Positions 1-8,766 of a stretch of 64,000 nt of DNA are shown piece by piece (position 1 is the stretch's first letter; every line of letters begins with the position of its first letter). The notes below the pieces were generated by a model. The model did not search any database, was not told the origin of the DNA, and worked only from the letters and a program-made list of their open reading frames with translations. Origin of the DNA: Oribacterium sp. oral taxon 102 (GTDB lineage Bacteria > Bacillota > Clostridia > Lachnospirales > Lachnospiraceae). The DNA is taken from assembly GCF_013394775.1 (NCBI RefSeq), contig NZ_JABXYT010000001.1:1068501-1132500 (forward strand). Direction: 5' to 3'. The translations under genes and the position numbers were made by a program.

Positions 1-2
1 AT

Positions 3-1451
3 GAAAGCAGAAATATAGAGTGGATCGCATTGGCGGATGCGAAGGGAAACATTCATCTTGAAAAACATTCGCGACTTTCCTCGGCACGTATTACGGGGGA
101 CAGCATTTATCAAATTTATGAGGAAAAGTGCTGCTTTCTTCAAGGACGCAGGGGACACACCTATTGGTTTCTGAATCCCGAGACAGGGAATCCGATTCTT
201 GCGAGAGCAATCTTTGATTACAGCGCGATGAGGTTTACCGGATATTTGCTTGCGGAAATCAATCCGGAGGTATTTAAAAGCATTTTTAAGAATCTTGATG
301 AGAATTATACGGGAATATTCGGCGTGTATGGAATAGACGGAAGACTTTTTTACCAGAGCATCCCGGGTGGTCTGAATCAGACGCTAAAGCTTGAGGATGT
401 GCTCCGACTGTATCGGGAAGAGGGAAAAATTCTGGCGATTTCTTATCCGCTCAATGGAGGAGAGGTGCAGGTTCTTAATTTGCTTGATGTGGAACAGCAA
501 AGTATTACATACATTCGTCCTGTCAATGACTTTGCTGCTACGGGAATTGGTATGAGTATTCTGCTGATAGCGATAGGTGCCGCGGTAATGTTTGGCAGCA
601 CATCCCGTAAAATCAGGGTGATTATTCGAAACCTTACGAATATTTCTGAAGGAAGATTTCATGAATTTCAGACCTTCAAAAGAAAAAACGATGAGCTTTC
701 TGTTATCAATACCAAGATTGAGGATACCGGAATGCGAATGGAGGTATTGCTCAGGGAACTGATTGCGGAGAAAGAAAAGCAGGAGAAGAAGGAATATGAG
801 CTTTTGAATACTCGGTTCCATGAACTGCAATCACAGGTAAATCCTCATTTTTTGTTTAACAGCCTTCAGGCTATTAACGGGGTGGTTTTGATTAAAGGGG
901 ACAGGGAAGCCAGCCGTATGATCGGTATGCTTGCAAGGTTTCTGCGAGGTAGTCTGGAAAGAAAGGCAGAGACATGCAGGCTTAGAGAGGAAATACAGTA
1001 TGTAAAGAACTATCTGGAGTTATGCAAAACGATTTATCCGGATCGACTGGAGCTTAAGTGGGATCTGGAAGAATGTCTGAACAACATGGAAATTCCCACA
1101 TTTATTTTGCAACCAATTGTAGAAAATTCGGTCATGCATGGAATGATGGAAAAAATTGATACCTGCACGATAGAGATCAGAGCCTACAAAGAAAGTGGGA
1201 GGATGGTATTGAGCGTGTATGATGATGGGGTTGGGATTCCTGATAAGAGACTTGCAATGCTTCAGAACACAATGATGCAGTCAAAGCGGATCGGACTAAG
1301 CAATGTCAGAGAACGCCTTCAATTGGTATTTGGGGAGGATTTTTCATTAAAAATCAAATCGAAATACCGTAAGTATACACTTGTAAAGATTATTCTGCCG
1401 ATGACAGAAGCTATCGATACTGTAGAAAATCCTGAACAAATTCAGGGCTGA
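3..1451 (+). CDS. Sensor histidine kinase, YesM type (5' end cut by window)
   Basis: The reading frame is open to the left edge, so the true start lies outside the window; the TTG at 30 is only the first possible start inside it. An N-terminal region of about 175 residues looks like an extracellular sensing domain. One hydrophobic membrane segment follows (about nt 537-594), then a HAMP-like linker and a His_kinase domain with the phospho-acceptor motif SQVNPHFLFN (about nt 828-860). A HATPase_c domain follows with an N box (IVENSVMHG) and a G box (DDGVGIP). The layout is that of the two-component kinases that control carbohydrate-uptake genes in Clostridia. The partner regulator starts 21 bases downstream. 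The ligand cannot be read from sequence; the CE15-type esterase two genes on suggests plant-polysaccharide fragments (inference). Confidence 0.93.
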   Translation, partial: ESRNIEWIALADAKGNIHLEKHSRLSSARITGDSIYQIYEEKCCFLQGRRGHTYWFLNPETGNPILARAIFDYSAMRFTGYLLAEINPEVFKSIFKNLDENYTGIFGVYGIDGRLFYQSIPGGLNQTLKLEDVLRLYREEGKILAISYPLNGGEVQVLNLLDVEQQSITYIRPVNDFAATGIGMSILLIAIGAAVMFGSTSRKIRVIIRNLTNISEGRFHEFQTFKRKNDELSVINTKIEDTGMRMEVLLRELIAEKEKQEKKEYELLNTRFHELQSQVNPHFLFNSLQAINGVVLIKGDREASRMIGMLARFLRGSLERKAETCRLREEIQYVKNYLELCKTIYPDRLELKWDLEECLNNMEIPTFILQPIVENSVMHGMMEKIDTCTIEIRAYKESGRMVLSVYDDGVGIPDKRLAMLQNTMMQSKRIGLSNVRERLQLVFGEDFSLKIKSKYRKYTLVKIILPMTEAIDTVENPEQIQG

Positions 1452-1472
1452 TAAAAGGAAGAGAGGGGAGCT

Positions 1473-2246
1473 TTGTTTTCCGTAGTGCTTATTGACGACA
1501 ATAAAATCGCAGTAGAGGGTATCTGCAGATCCACAGACTGGAAAAAGTTCGACTGTGAGCTGATTGGAAAAGCATATAATGGGTTGGACGGATTAAAACT
1601 GATCTATAGAACAGATCCGGATATTGCCGTTATTGATATCAAAATGCCGGGGTTCGATGGGCTGGAGATTATTCGCAGACTGCATGAAGAGACGTATGAT
1701 ACACAGTTTATCATTATTTCCGGCTATGATAATTTTAAATACGCTAAGGATGCAATGCATTATGGGGTCAGTGATTATCTCTTGAAGCCGGTCATGGTAG
1801 AAGAGCTGGAGAGTGCTCTTACAAATGTTATTGCAAAAATACAGAAAAACGGCCGACATCAGATGGTGCGGAAGATGAGGGACATGCGTGGTGCGGAGCA
1901 GCAGCTCTATGCTATTCACTCGCGGCTTTCCTCGCTATCTCCGTCTGTCACAGAAGCGATACGCTATATTGATCGGCATATCGATCAGAACATAGCGTTG
2001 TCTGATATCGGAAAAGAGCTTGTCCTATCGACAGCTTATTTCAGTAAAATATTCAAAAAAGAAACGGGGCTTAATTTTGTGCAGTATGTGACACTGGTAA
2101 AGATGGAAAATGCAAGGAAACTTCTGCGTAATCCAAGGAATCGGGTCAATGAAGTGGCGAGAATGGTGGGGTATAAGGACTATCGCTATTTTTACGATGT
2201 TTTTAAAAGAATATATGGACACCCCCCGCATGACATCAAGGCATGA
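1473..2246 (+). CDS. Response regulator, receiver plus AraC-type DNA-binding domain
   Basis: 257 residues. The N-terminal receiver domain has the acidic pair DD near residues 8-9, the likely phosphorylated Asp at residue 55 (VIDIKMPG) and the conserved Lys at residue 105 (DYLLKPV). The C-terminal 95 residues form an AraC/XylS double helix-turn-helix (YFSKIFKKETG, then YRYFYDVFKRIYG). The start is TTG, preceded by GAGGGGAGC. It lies 21 bases after the sensor kinase and is surely its partner. The YesN-like architecture normally activates an adjacent transport or hydrolase operon; the esterase 40 bases downstream is the only candidate target visible here. At 257 residues it is at the short end for this class, with only a brief linker between domains. 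Confidence 0.93.
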   Translation: MFSVVLIDDNKIAVEGICRSTDWKKFDCELIGKAYNGLDGLKLIYRTDPDIAVIDIKMPGFDGLEIIRRLHEETYDTQFIIISGYDNFKYAKDAMHYGVSDYLLKPVMVEELESALTNVIAKIQKNGRHQMVRKMRDMRGAEQQLYAIHSRLSSLSPSVTEAIRYIDRHIDQNIALSDIGKELVLSTAYFSKIFKKETGLNFVQYVTLVKMENARKLLRNPRNRVNEVARMVGYKDYRYFYDVFKRIYGHPPHDIKA

Positions 2247-2286
2247 ATAAACCGGAGGGCATACAAAAAATCAGATGGAGGCCAGT

Positions 2287-3423
2287 ATGAATATTCATCA
2301 TCCGGAAAATAAGAGAAAAGTGCCATCCGCATTGAGGTGTCTGGATGGAACAGAGGTCAGAACAGCGGAAGAGTGGCGTAGAAAGAGATGTCCGGAGATT
2401 CTGAAAATGTTCCGAGAGGAGGAATATGGATTACTCCCGGATCTTAAAAATATGAAGGTGGAAATCCGACTGGTGGATTCCCGCCGGAATCAGACCTTTA
2501 TGGAAGGACAGGCGATTCGGCAGACGGTCGAGGTAGAAGCTGTACGAAATGGGAGACATTTTATTTTTTGTTTTACGGTATTTATTCCAGCGGGTGCGGA
2601 GAATCCGGTTCCCGCTTTTGTGACGGTGGTAAATCGAGGAATCAAGGACAGTGATCCATGCAGGCATTTCATGAGTCCGTTCTACCCGGCGGAAATGATT
2701 GTGGCAAGAGGCTATGCCTGTGCGGCATTTCGTACCCAGGAGATCGCACCGGACTATGAGGAGGGATTTACGACAGGGTTTCATCGTCTTTTTCCGGAAT
2801 ATGTGAAAAATCGTCCCAAGAATGCATGGGGGGCGATTGCCGCGTGGGCTTGGGCTGCCAGTCGGATCATGGATTATTTTGTTGAAGATCCGTTGATTGA
2901 CGACAGCAGGGTTGCGGTGGTTGGACATTCCAGGGGCGGAAAGACGGCCCTCTGGGCAGCAGCACAGGACGAACGCTTTGCGATGGCAGTCAGCAGCTGT
3001 GCCGGCAATAGCGGAGACGCGATTTCAAGAGGTCCTAAGGGACATTCAGAAACCATTGCCGACATTACAGGCCGTTTTCCATATTGGTTTGCAGAAAATT
3101 ACCGGAAATATGCGGGACAGGAGAACCGGCTTCCGTTTGACCAGCATATGCTGATTGCCCTGATTGCACCGCGGCATGTGTATACTACATCCAGAAGCTT
3201 TGATATCTGGGCGGATCCGGCGGGACAATTTGAGGCTTTGATTCAGGCGACACCGGTATTTGAGCTGCTCGGCGTTCCGGGGCTTATGACCTTTGAATAT
3301 CCGCATAGCGAGCAGCCGCTTCATGAAGGACACATTGCGTACCATAGGAAGACCGGAAATCATGATATGGATGAATATGATTGGAATCAATTTATGGATT
3401 ATTTTGACAGATTCGTGAGGTAA
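2287..3423 (+). CDS. CE15-type carbohydrate esterase (glucuronoyl esterase-like)
   Basis: About 378 residues, alpha/beta-hydrolase fold, no signal peptide, so probably intracellular. The nucleophile elbow GHSRGG places the catalytic Ser near residue 215, and the variant with Arg after Ser is characteristic of family CE15 (4-O-methyl-glucuronoyl methylesterase), which cleaves esters between glucuronoxylan and lignin or methanol. The C-terminal stretch EGHIAYHRKTGNHD should supply the catalytic His. The upstream ATG at 2275 is in frame, but a GGAGG at 2277-2281 sits five bases before the ATG at 2287, so I take the latter. It probably forms one operon with the two-component pair upstream. An acetylxylan-esterase or unrelated hydrolase role is possible; the substrate is inferred. 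Confidence 0.8.
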   Translation: MNIHHPENKRKVPSALRCLDGTEVRTAEEWRRKRCPEILKMFREEEYGLLPDLKNMKVEIRLVDSRRNQTFMEGQAIRQTVEVEAVRNGRHFIFCFTVFIPAGAENPVPAFVTVVNRGIKDSDPCRHFMSPFYPAEMIVARGYACAAFRTQEIAPDYEEGFTTGFHRLFPEYVKNRPKNAWGAIAAWAWAASRIMDYFVEDPLIDDSRVAVVGHSRGGKTALWAAAQDERFAMAVSSCAGNSGDAISRGPKGHSETIADITGRFPYWFAENYRKYAGQENRLPFDQHMLIALIAPRHVYTTSRSFDIWADPAGQFEALIQATPVFELLGVPGLMTFEYPHSEQPLHEGHIAYHRKTGNHDMDEYDWNQFMDYFDRFVR

Positions 3424-3482
3424 GCGCATATCGGGCGGGATCTATATCTTCCGGCGGCAGAGTTTCCGGCACCGGAAGCGTT

Positions 3483-5282
3483 TTATGTACGGTATGATTC
3501 CTTTACCTCCTGCAGGGGCAGCTTCGGGGCTACTGTCATAGAGTAGTTTGTATGGTAAATCACGAAGCCCGGTGCGGCGTTCGGCACCTTGCGGAGATTC
3601 TTCCGGAGCGTATAGTCGACATCTACCTTCGCAGACTGCCTCTGGGAGGAGAAGTAGGCGGCAAGAGATGCAGCTTCCTCGAAGAGCGAATCGGGGAGGG
3701 ACTCGAGGGAGGCGCCGCCGGTCTTTACGATGACGTGGGAGCCGGGAACATTTTTCGCATGAAACCAGAGATCTCCGCCGTCTGCGAGACGGAAGCTGAC
3801 TGCTTCATTCTGATAGTTGTTCCTCCCGACATAGATGTCGTAGCCGGTTCCGGAGACGAAGTGGTAGGGCTGTGCTCTGTCCTGCGCACGAACCTTTTCC
3901 CGGGAGACGCCGGACTTTTTCAGGAAGCCGAAATCCGCCATCTCCTTTCGGATCTCGCGGAGGTCTCCCTCGCCCTCGGCGAGATCCAGAGAGCTCAGGA
4001 TGGACTGGAGGTGCAGAAGCTCCTGCCGGGATTCCGCGAGCTGGACATGGAGATTCTGCTCGGTGCGCTTCAGCTTGTCATACTTCTCGAAGTAGCGCTT
4101 CGCGTTTTCCTGCGCACTATATTCTGTACGGAGCGGGATCACGATTTCCTTCCCGTCATAGTAGTTTTCACATACAAGCTCCTTCTCACCGCCCTGAAGC
4201 GAATAGCCGTAGGTGTTGAGCAGCTCTCCGTAAATGCGGAACCTGTCTTTTGACTCACTGTCCCGGAGCTGCTTCTCCTGCAGGCTGAGCTTCTTCGTAC
4301 AGCGCTCCAGCAGCGTGTGCAGGATCTTACGGAGATCTGTGGATTTCTGCCGGACACGGGAGCTCCTGTCCTTCTCTATGTGAAAGGTCTCGATCACTGC
4401 GGACATGGAGTCAAAGCTCTTCTCGCTGTAGCCGGCACTTCCCAGATACATTTGAAGCGGGATTGCGGAGAAATCCTGCGGTGCTTCCCCTCGGTAGAGG
4501 ATACAGGGCTTCGTGCCCTGCTCCAGAACGGATTTCCTTATTATAGAAGAAAAGACCTGATAGAGCTGCCGGAGCGAGGATGCCTCCAGGCTGTTCGCCG
4601 GGAGATCCGGGTCTACGGCGGCGCGATAGCAGATTTCATTTGCGGTGAGGGCGCTGAGTCCGGTGAAATGCTGGTAGAGTGCCCGAAAAACGGGCTCGCC
4701 TGTGCCTTGCATGCCGGAGAGAAAATCTGCCTCGGAGACAGTGAGCGGGTTCTGCTTCCCGCTTGCGTCCGGAATGAAGTATTCGCGGTTCGGAAGAACC
4801 TCACGGACAGAGGACTGGGAGGCGGAGATCCGCTTGATGGCATCGATGATGCGATTATCCTCCCGAAGCAGAATAATATTGGAATGCTTTCCCATCAGCT
4901 CTATGGAGAGGAAACGTCTCCCAAGGTCTCCCATTTCGTCCAGATGCTCGATCTCGAAGAGAATGACGCGCTCGAGCCCGTCCTCCGAGAGATCCTGCGA
5001 CGGCTGCCGGATCGAGAGAATGCTGCCGTTTCCGATGTGCTTCCGGAGCGTCATGCAGAAGGCGGGCGCGGTGAGGGGGGCTGTCCTGTTCTCTGTTGTG
5101 AAGCAGCAGAGCGGGAGGGAGGGGTTCACCGAGAGCTTCAGGCGGAAGCTCTCCTTCTGACGCCGGATCATGAGATGAATCTCGTCCTTCTCCGGCTGGG
5201 TGATTTTCGCAATCTTTCCGCCGAGCAGCTGCTCCCGGAATTCCTTTATGCTGGCGCTGACCACAAGTCCGTCGTAAGCCAT
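3483..5282 (-). CDS. rqcH: RqcH, ribosome quality-control NFACT protein
   Basis: 599 residues. The N-terminal NFACT-N domain begins MAYDGLVVSASIKEF, a middle coiled-coil region rich in Leu, Glu and Arg follows (about residues 300-440), and the C-terminal NFACT-R domain carries the DIYVGRNNYQNE and WFHAKNVPGSHV signatures. In Bacillus, RqcH binds the stalled 50S subunit with peptidyl-tRNA and recruits tRNA-Ala to add C-terminal Ala tails that mark the nascent chain for degradation. Older annotation calls this family fibronectin-binding protein A; that name reflects a secondary adhesion phenotype. GGAGGCAAACGAT precedes the ATG on the minus strand. It is convergent with the esterase and divergent from yicC. 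Confidence 0.96.
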   Translation of the reverse strand: MAYDGLVVSASIKEFREQLLGGKIAKITQPEKDEIHLMIRRQKESFRLKLSVNPSLPLCCFTTENRTAPLTAPAFCMTLRKHIGNGSILSIRQPSQDLSEDGLERVILFEIEHLDEMGDLGRRFLSIELMGKHSNIILLREDNRIIDAIKRISASQSSVREVLPNREYFIPDASGKQNPLTVSEADFLSGMQGTGEPVFRALYQHFTGLSALTANEICYRAAVDPDLPANSLEASSLRQLYQVFSSIIRKSVLEQGTKPCILYRGEAPQDFSAIPLQMYLGSAGYSEKSFDSMSAVIETFHIEKDRSSRVRQKSTDLRKILHTLLERCTKKLSLQEKQLRDSESKDRFRIYGELLNTYGYSLQGGEKELVCENYYDGKEIVIPLRTEYSAQENAKRYFEKYDKLKRTEQNLHVQLAESRQELLHLQSILSSLDLAEGEGDLREIRKEMADFGFLKKSGVSREKVRAQDRAQPYHFVSGTGYDIYVGRNNYQNEAVSFRLADGGDLWFHAKNVPGSHVIVKTGGASLESLPDSLFEEAASLAAYFSSQRQSAKVDVDYTLRKNLRKVPNAAPGFVIYHTNYSMTVAPKLPLQEVKESYRT

Positions 5283-5431
5283 ATCGTTTGCCTCCTTAAA
5301 TAAATATTCATGCGAAATATTTGTTTCTTGAAATGTGACGTTTTCACGCCGACTGACAGGGGCTTATACGGAATATTTATACTTGCCGATCCCTGCGCAT
5401 ATACGTTATACTTAAAGTTAAGCCCTCAGAG

Positions 5432-5465
5432 CGGCTTCCGCTGAAGTGCTTCAAAGCGGAAGCCG
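5432..5465. repeat. Perfect 11-bp inverted repeat between rqcH and yicC
   Basis: CGGCTTCCGCT at 5432-5442 and its exact complement at 5455-5465 enclose a 12-base loop that can itself pair (GAAG with CTTC). No T-run follows on either strand, so it is not a standard terminator. It lies in the 296-base divergent region 5283-5578, which holds no gene I can support. It may be a leader structure of yicC or an operator. Confidence 0.6.
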
Positions 5466-5578
5466 GGAGATTGCGGAAATCGGGAAGCGACAGGCAATCC
5501 GGATCTTAGTGTAAATGAAATCTGAGGAAAAAACAACTATGGCTCCGGACGGCCGTCGGGAGCAGGACAGGAGCAGGC

Positions 5579-6460
5579 ATGGATTTAAGGAGCATGACCG
5601 GCTTCGGCGGGGCGGAGTCTTCCAGTGCAGACAGCAGGATCTCTGTAGAGCTGAAGTCGGTAAATTCGCGTTTTCTGGATCTCAATATCAAGATGCCGAA
5701 GTGCTTGAATGCGCTGGAGGCACGGATCCGTCAAAGGATAAAGACGAAGCTCGCGAGGGGGAAGGTCGATCTCTATATCACCTATGAGGATTATTCCGAA
5801 AGGGGGAGGAAGCTTCGGCTGAATATGGAGCTTGCGAGGGCGTATTTCGAGGCGATGCAGCAGATCGGCACGGAGCTTGGGCTCTCCCGGGAGGTTTCGG
5901 TTCGGCAGATCGCCATGCAGCCGGAGGTGCTGCAGCTCTCGGAGGAGGGGGAAGAGCCGGAGGCGCTCTGGGAGCAGCTCCGGCCGGCGCTGGATACGGC
6001 GATACAGCATTTCGTGGAGGCGCGGACGCTGGAGGGAGAGAACCTCGGAAGAGATCTCCTCACGAAGCTTTCCGAAATGGAGGAGCTTGTCTGCCGCATT
6101 GAGCTTCGAGCGCCGGAGATCGTCGCCAACTACGAGAAACGGCTTCGGGACAAGGTGACGGAGCTTCTCGGCGGGAGCGGGATAGAGGAGAGCAGGATCG
6201 TGCAGGAGGTTACGGTCTATGCGGACAAGGTATGCACGGATGAGGAGCTCGTCCGTCTGCACAGTCATGTGGATAATATGCGGAAGAAACTCGGACAGGG
6301 CGGAGAGGTCGGGAGAGAGCTGGATTTCCTCGCGCAGGAGATGAACCGTGAGGCAAATACGACGCTGTCCAAGGCGAACGATCTGATCGTCTCGGAGGAT
6401 GCGATCCGGCTGAAGACCCTGATTGAGAAGATTCGGGAGCAGGTGCAGAACCTCGAGTAG
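5579..6460 (+). CDS. YicC/YloC-family endoribonuclease
   Basis: 293 residues. The N-terminus reads LRSMTGFGGAE, the hallmark of the YicC N-terminal domain. The C-terminal DUF1732 domain carries GRELDFLAQEMNREANT and ends in KIREQVQNLE. YicC of E. coli is an endoribonuclease that takes part in small-RNA turnover; the Bacillus relative is YloC. ATG at 5579 follows GGAGCAGGACAGGAGCAGGC. The order yicC-gmk-rpoZ, with gaps of a few bases or overlaps, is standard in Firmicutes and suggests one transcript. Confidence 0.95.
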   Translation: MDLRSMTGFGGAESSSADSRISVELKSVNSRFLDLNIKMPKCLNALEARIRQRIKTKLARGKVDLYITYEDYSERGRKLRLNMELARAYFEAMQQIGTELGLSREVSVRQIAMQPEVLQLSEEGEEPEALWEQLRPALDTAIQHFVEARTLEGENLGRDLLTKLSEMEELVCRIELRAPEIVANYEKRLRDKVTELLGGSGIEESRIVQEVTVYADKVCTDEELVRLHSHVDNMRKKLGQGGEVGRELDFLAQEMNREANTTLSKANDLIVSEDAIRLKTLIEKIREQVQNLE

Positions 6461-6474
6461 GAGAAGGGAAGGGT

Positions 6475-7113
6475 ATGGAAAAAGGCTTATTGGTGGTGGT
6501 ATCGGGTTTCTCCGGCGCCGGAAAGGGAACCATTATGCGGGAGCTGATGGAGAGCTATGACAATTACGCGCTCTCTGTCTCCGCGACGACAAGAGCGCCG
6601 AGACCGGGAGAGGTGAACGGGAAGTCTTATTTCTTCGTTTCGAAGGAGGAGTTCGAACGGATGATCGACGCGGATCAGCTCGTGGAATATGCAAAATATG
6701 TAGATAACTATTACGGGACACCTCGGCAGTTCGTCGCAGAGCAGCAGGAGAGGGGGAAGGATGTCATCCTCGAGATCGAGATGCAGGGCGCGCTGAAAAT
6801 CAAGCAGAGATTTCCGGAGGCGCTGCTGATCTTCATTACTCCGCCGAGCGCAGGCGAGCTTCGGAGCCGTCTAATCGGACGGGGGACGGAGACGGAGGAG
6901 GTCGTGAACCAGAGGCTCGGTCGTGCCATCATTGAATCCGAGGGCGTGGAGACCTACGACTATATATTGGTGAATGACCAGGTTGACACCTGTGTCAAAA
7001 AACTGCATAATCTAATTCAGGCTTCCCATGACAGGGCAAGCGTACATATGGATATTATTGAACAGATTAGAAAAGATTTGAGGAGGAACGAATATGCTGC
7101 GTCCAACATATAA
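6475..7113 (+). CDS. gmk: Guanylate kinase
   Basis: 212 residues; phosphorylates GMP to GDP with ATP in the cytoplasm. The P-loop GFSGAGKGT is at residues 10-18, the GMP-binding region SATTRAPRPGEVNGKSYFF follows at about 38-56, and the GTPRQFV and LEIEMQGALKIKQ segments are intact. Length is usual for the family (about 205). GAAGGGAAGGGT precedes the ATG, 14 bases after the yicC stop. The end overlaps the rpoZ start by 20 bases. Confidence 0.97.
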   Translation: MEKGLLVVVSGFSGAGKGTIMRELMESYDNYALSVSATTRAPRPGEVNGKSYFFVSKEEFERMIDADQLVEYAKYVDNYYGTPRQFVAEQQERGKDVILEIEMQGALKIKQRFPEALLIFITPPSAGELRSRLIGRGTETEEVVNQRLGRAIIESEGVETYDYILVNDQVDTCVKKLHNLIQASHDRASVHMDIIEQIRKDLRRNEYAASNI

Positions 7114-7489
7114 TGACCTGATCGGCGCTCTGAACGAGGGGGAGGACGACTCTGCAAAGGAAGTAGAGTCCAGATATTCCGTAGTGATCGCGAGCGCGAA
7201 GCGTGCGCGGCAGATCATCGATGGGGAGCCGCCGCTCGTGCCGGGGGAGGCGGGCAGGAAGCCGCTTTCGATCGCAGTGGATGAGATCTCGAAGCATGCG
7301 GTGACGATACAGAAGGGCTCCGAGGTAGACGACGAGCCGGTTTCTCTCAGCATGGAGAGAGAGGATTTTTCACAGTACGCGCTGGATGACGAGGAGGAGA
7401 CGTACGAGGAGGAAGAGGAGAAGGAAGAGGAGGACGGAGACGGCAGAGAAGACGAGTACGAGGCAGAGTCCGACAGCGAGGCGGAATGA
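7094..7489 (+). CDS. rpoZ: RNA polymerase omega subunit with long acidic tail
   Basis: 131 residues. Residues 1-75 match omega: MLRPTYNDLIGAL, then SRYSVVIASAKRARQI and KPLSIAVDEI. Omega stabilises and assembles the beta' subunit. Typical clostridial omega is about 70-95 residues; here residues about 95-131 form a tail made mostly of Glu and Asp. GGAGGAACGAAT precedes the ATG, which lies inside the 3' end of gmk (20-base overlap), and the stop overlaps rimO by 4 bases, so translation of gmk, rpoZ and rimO is probably coupled. Confidence 0.93.
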   Translation: MLRPTYNDLIGALNEGEDDSAKEVESRYSVVIASAKRARQIIDGEPPLVPGEAGRKPLSIAVDEISKHAVTIQKGSEVDDEPVSLSMEREDFSQYALDDEEETYEEEEEKEEEDGDGREDEYEAESDSEAE

Positions 7490-8766
7490 AGCTGTACATG
7501 GTATCGCTTGGATGCGATAAGAACCGGGTGGATTCCGAGAAGCTGCTCAGTAATCTTCTGGAGAAATACCCGGATTCCTCTGTGACCGGAGATCCGGAGG
7601 AGGCGGATATTGCGGTGGTCAACACCTGCTCCTTCATCGGGCCTGCGAAGGAGGAGAGCATCCAGACCATTATTGAGCTGGGGGAGTATAAGAAGACGGC
7701 GAGATTGAAGAAGCTGATCGTCGCCGGCTGCCTCGTAGAACGCTATCGCGACGAAATCCGGAAGGAGCTGCCGGAGGTGGATGAGATCGCCTCGGTCAGA
7801 GATTATGTGGATCGGCTGGACACCCAGATGGCGAGGGTGGAGAGCGGAGATCGTTACAGCAGCTATCTGAAAATCGCCGAGGGCTGCGATAAGTACTGTA
7901 CCTACTGTATCATTCCGAGACTGCGCGGGCATTACCGCTCCGTGCCGATGGAGCATCTCCTCAGAGAGGTGCGCTCGCTCGCGGAAAGCGGGACGAGGGA
8001 GCTGATATTGGTAGCGCAGGAGACGACGCTCTACGGCACGGATCTCTATGGACGGAAGACGCTTCCGGAGCTGCTTTCCGGGCTCTCCGGGATAGAGGGG
8101 ATAGAATGGATACGCATCCTTTACTGCTATCCGGAGGAGATTGATGACGCGCTGATCCGGGCGATCCGGGAAAATCCGAAGGTCTGTCATTATCTGGATA
8201 TTCCGATCCAGCATTCCTCCGACCGTATCCTTCGGGCGATGCATCGTAAGACCCGTGAGGCGGAGATCCGCGAGCGGATCGCGAGGCTGCGCGCCGAGAT
8301 TCCGGACATCGCGCTCCGGACGACGCTGATTACCGGCTTCCCGGGGGAAACAGAGGAGGACTTCGAGAACGTGAAGCGCTTCCTCAGAGAGCTTCGCTTC
8401 GACCGGCTGGGGGTATTCCCCTATTCGCAGGAGGAGGGAACCGCGGCGGCGCTGCTGCCGGGACAGCTTCCGGAGCGGCTGAAGAGACAGCGGCAGGACG
8501 AGCTGATGCGCCTGCAGCAGGAGATTGCCTTCGAGAAGGCGGCGGAGCAGGTCGGACGGCATCTCCGGGTGATGGTGACCGGCTTCGATCCGGAGAATGG
8601 GATCTACCTCACGCGTTCCTACATGGATGCGCCGGATATCGACAGTGTGGTATATGTGGCTGCGGGAAATGCGCGGAACCTGCTTTCCGGAGATATGTTC
8701 ACAGTGCGCATCGTGGACAGCGACGGGTATGATCTGATAGGAGAGTTTGATGAATCTGCCGAATAA
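7486..8766 (+). CDS. rimO: Ribosomal protein S12 methylthiotransferase RimO
   Basis: 426 residues. Radical-SAM enzyme that adds a methylthio group to an Asp of ribosomal protein S12. The N-terminal UPF0004 domain has VSLGCDKNRVDSE and VNTCSFIG, the radical-SAM cluster motif is EGCDKYCTYCIIP (three Cys binding a 4Fe-4S cluster), and a C-terminal TRAM domain ends at FDESAE. CDKNRVDSE and the absence of MiaB-type features favour RimO over MiaB or MtaB. Its last 17 bases overlap pgsA. Confidence 0.96.
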   Translation: MKLYMVSLGCDKNRVDSEKLLSNLLEKYPDSSVTGDPEEADIAVVNTCSFIGPAKEESIQTIIELGEYKKTARLKKLIVAGCLVERYRDEIRKELPEVDEIASVRDYVDRLDTQMARVESGDRYSSYLKIAEGCDKYCTYCIIPRLRGHYRSVPMEHLLREVRSLAESGTRELILVAQETTLYGTDLYGRKTLPELLSGLSGIEGIEWIRILYCYPEEIDDALIRAIRENPKVCHYLDIPIQHSSDRILRAMHRKTREAEIRERIARLRAEIPDIALRTTLITGFPGETEEDFENVKRFLRELRFDRLGVFPYSQEEGTAAALLPGQLPERLKRQRQDELMRLQQEIAFEKAAEQVGRHLRVMVTGFDPENGIYLTRSYMDAPDIDSVVYVAAGNARNLLSGDMFTVRIVDSDGYDLIGEFDESAE

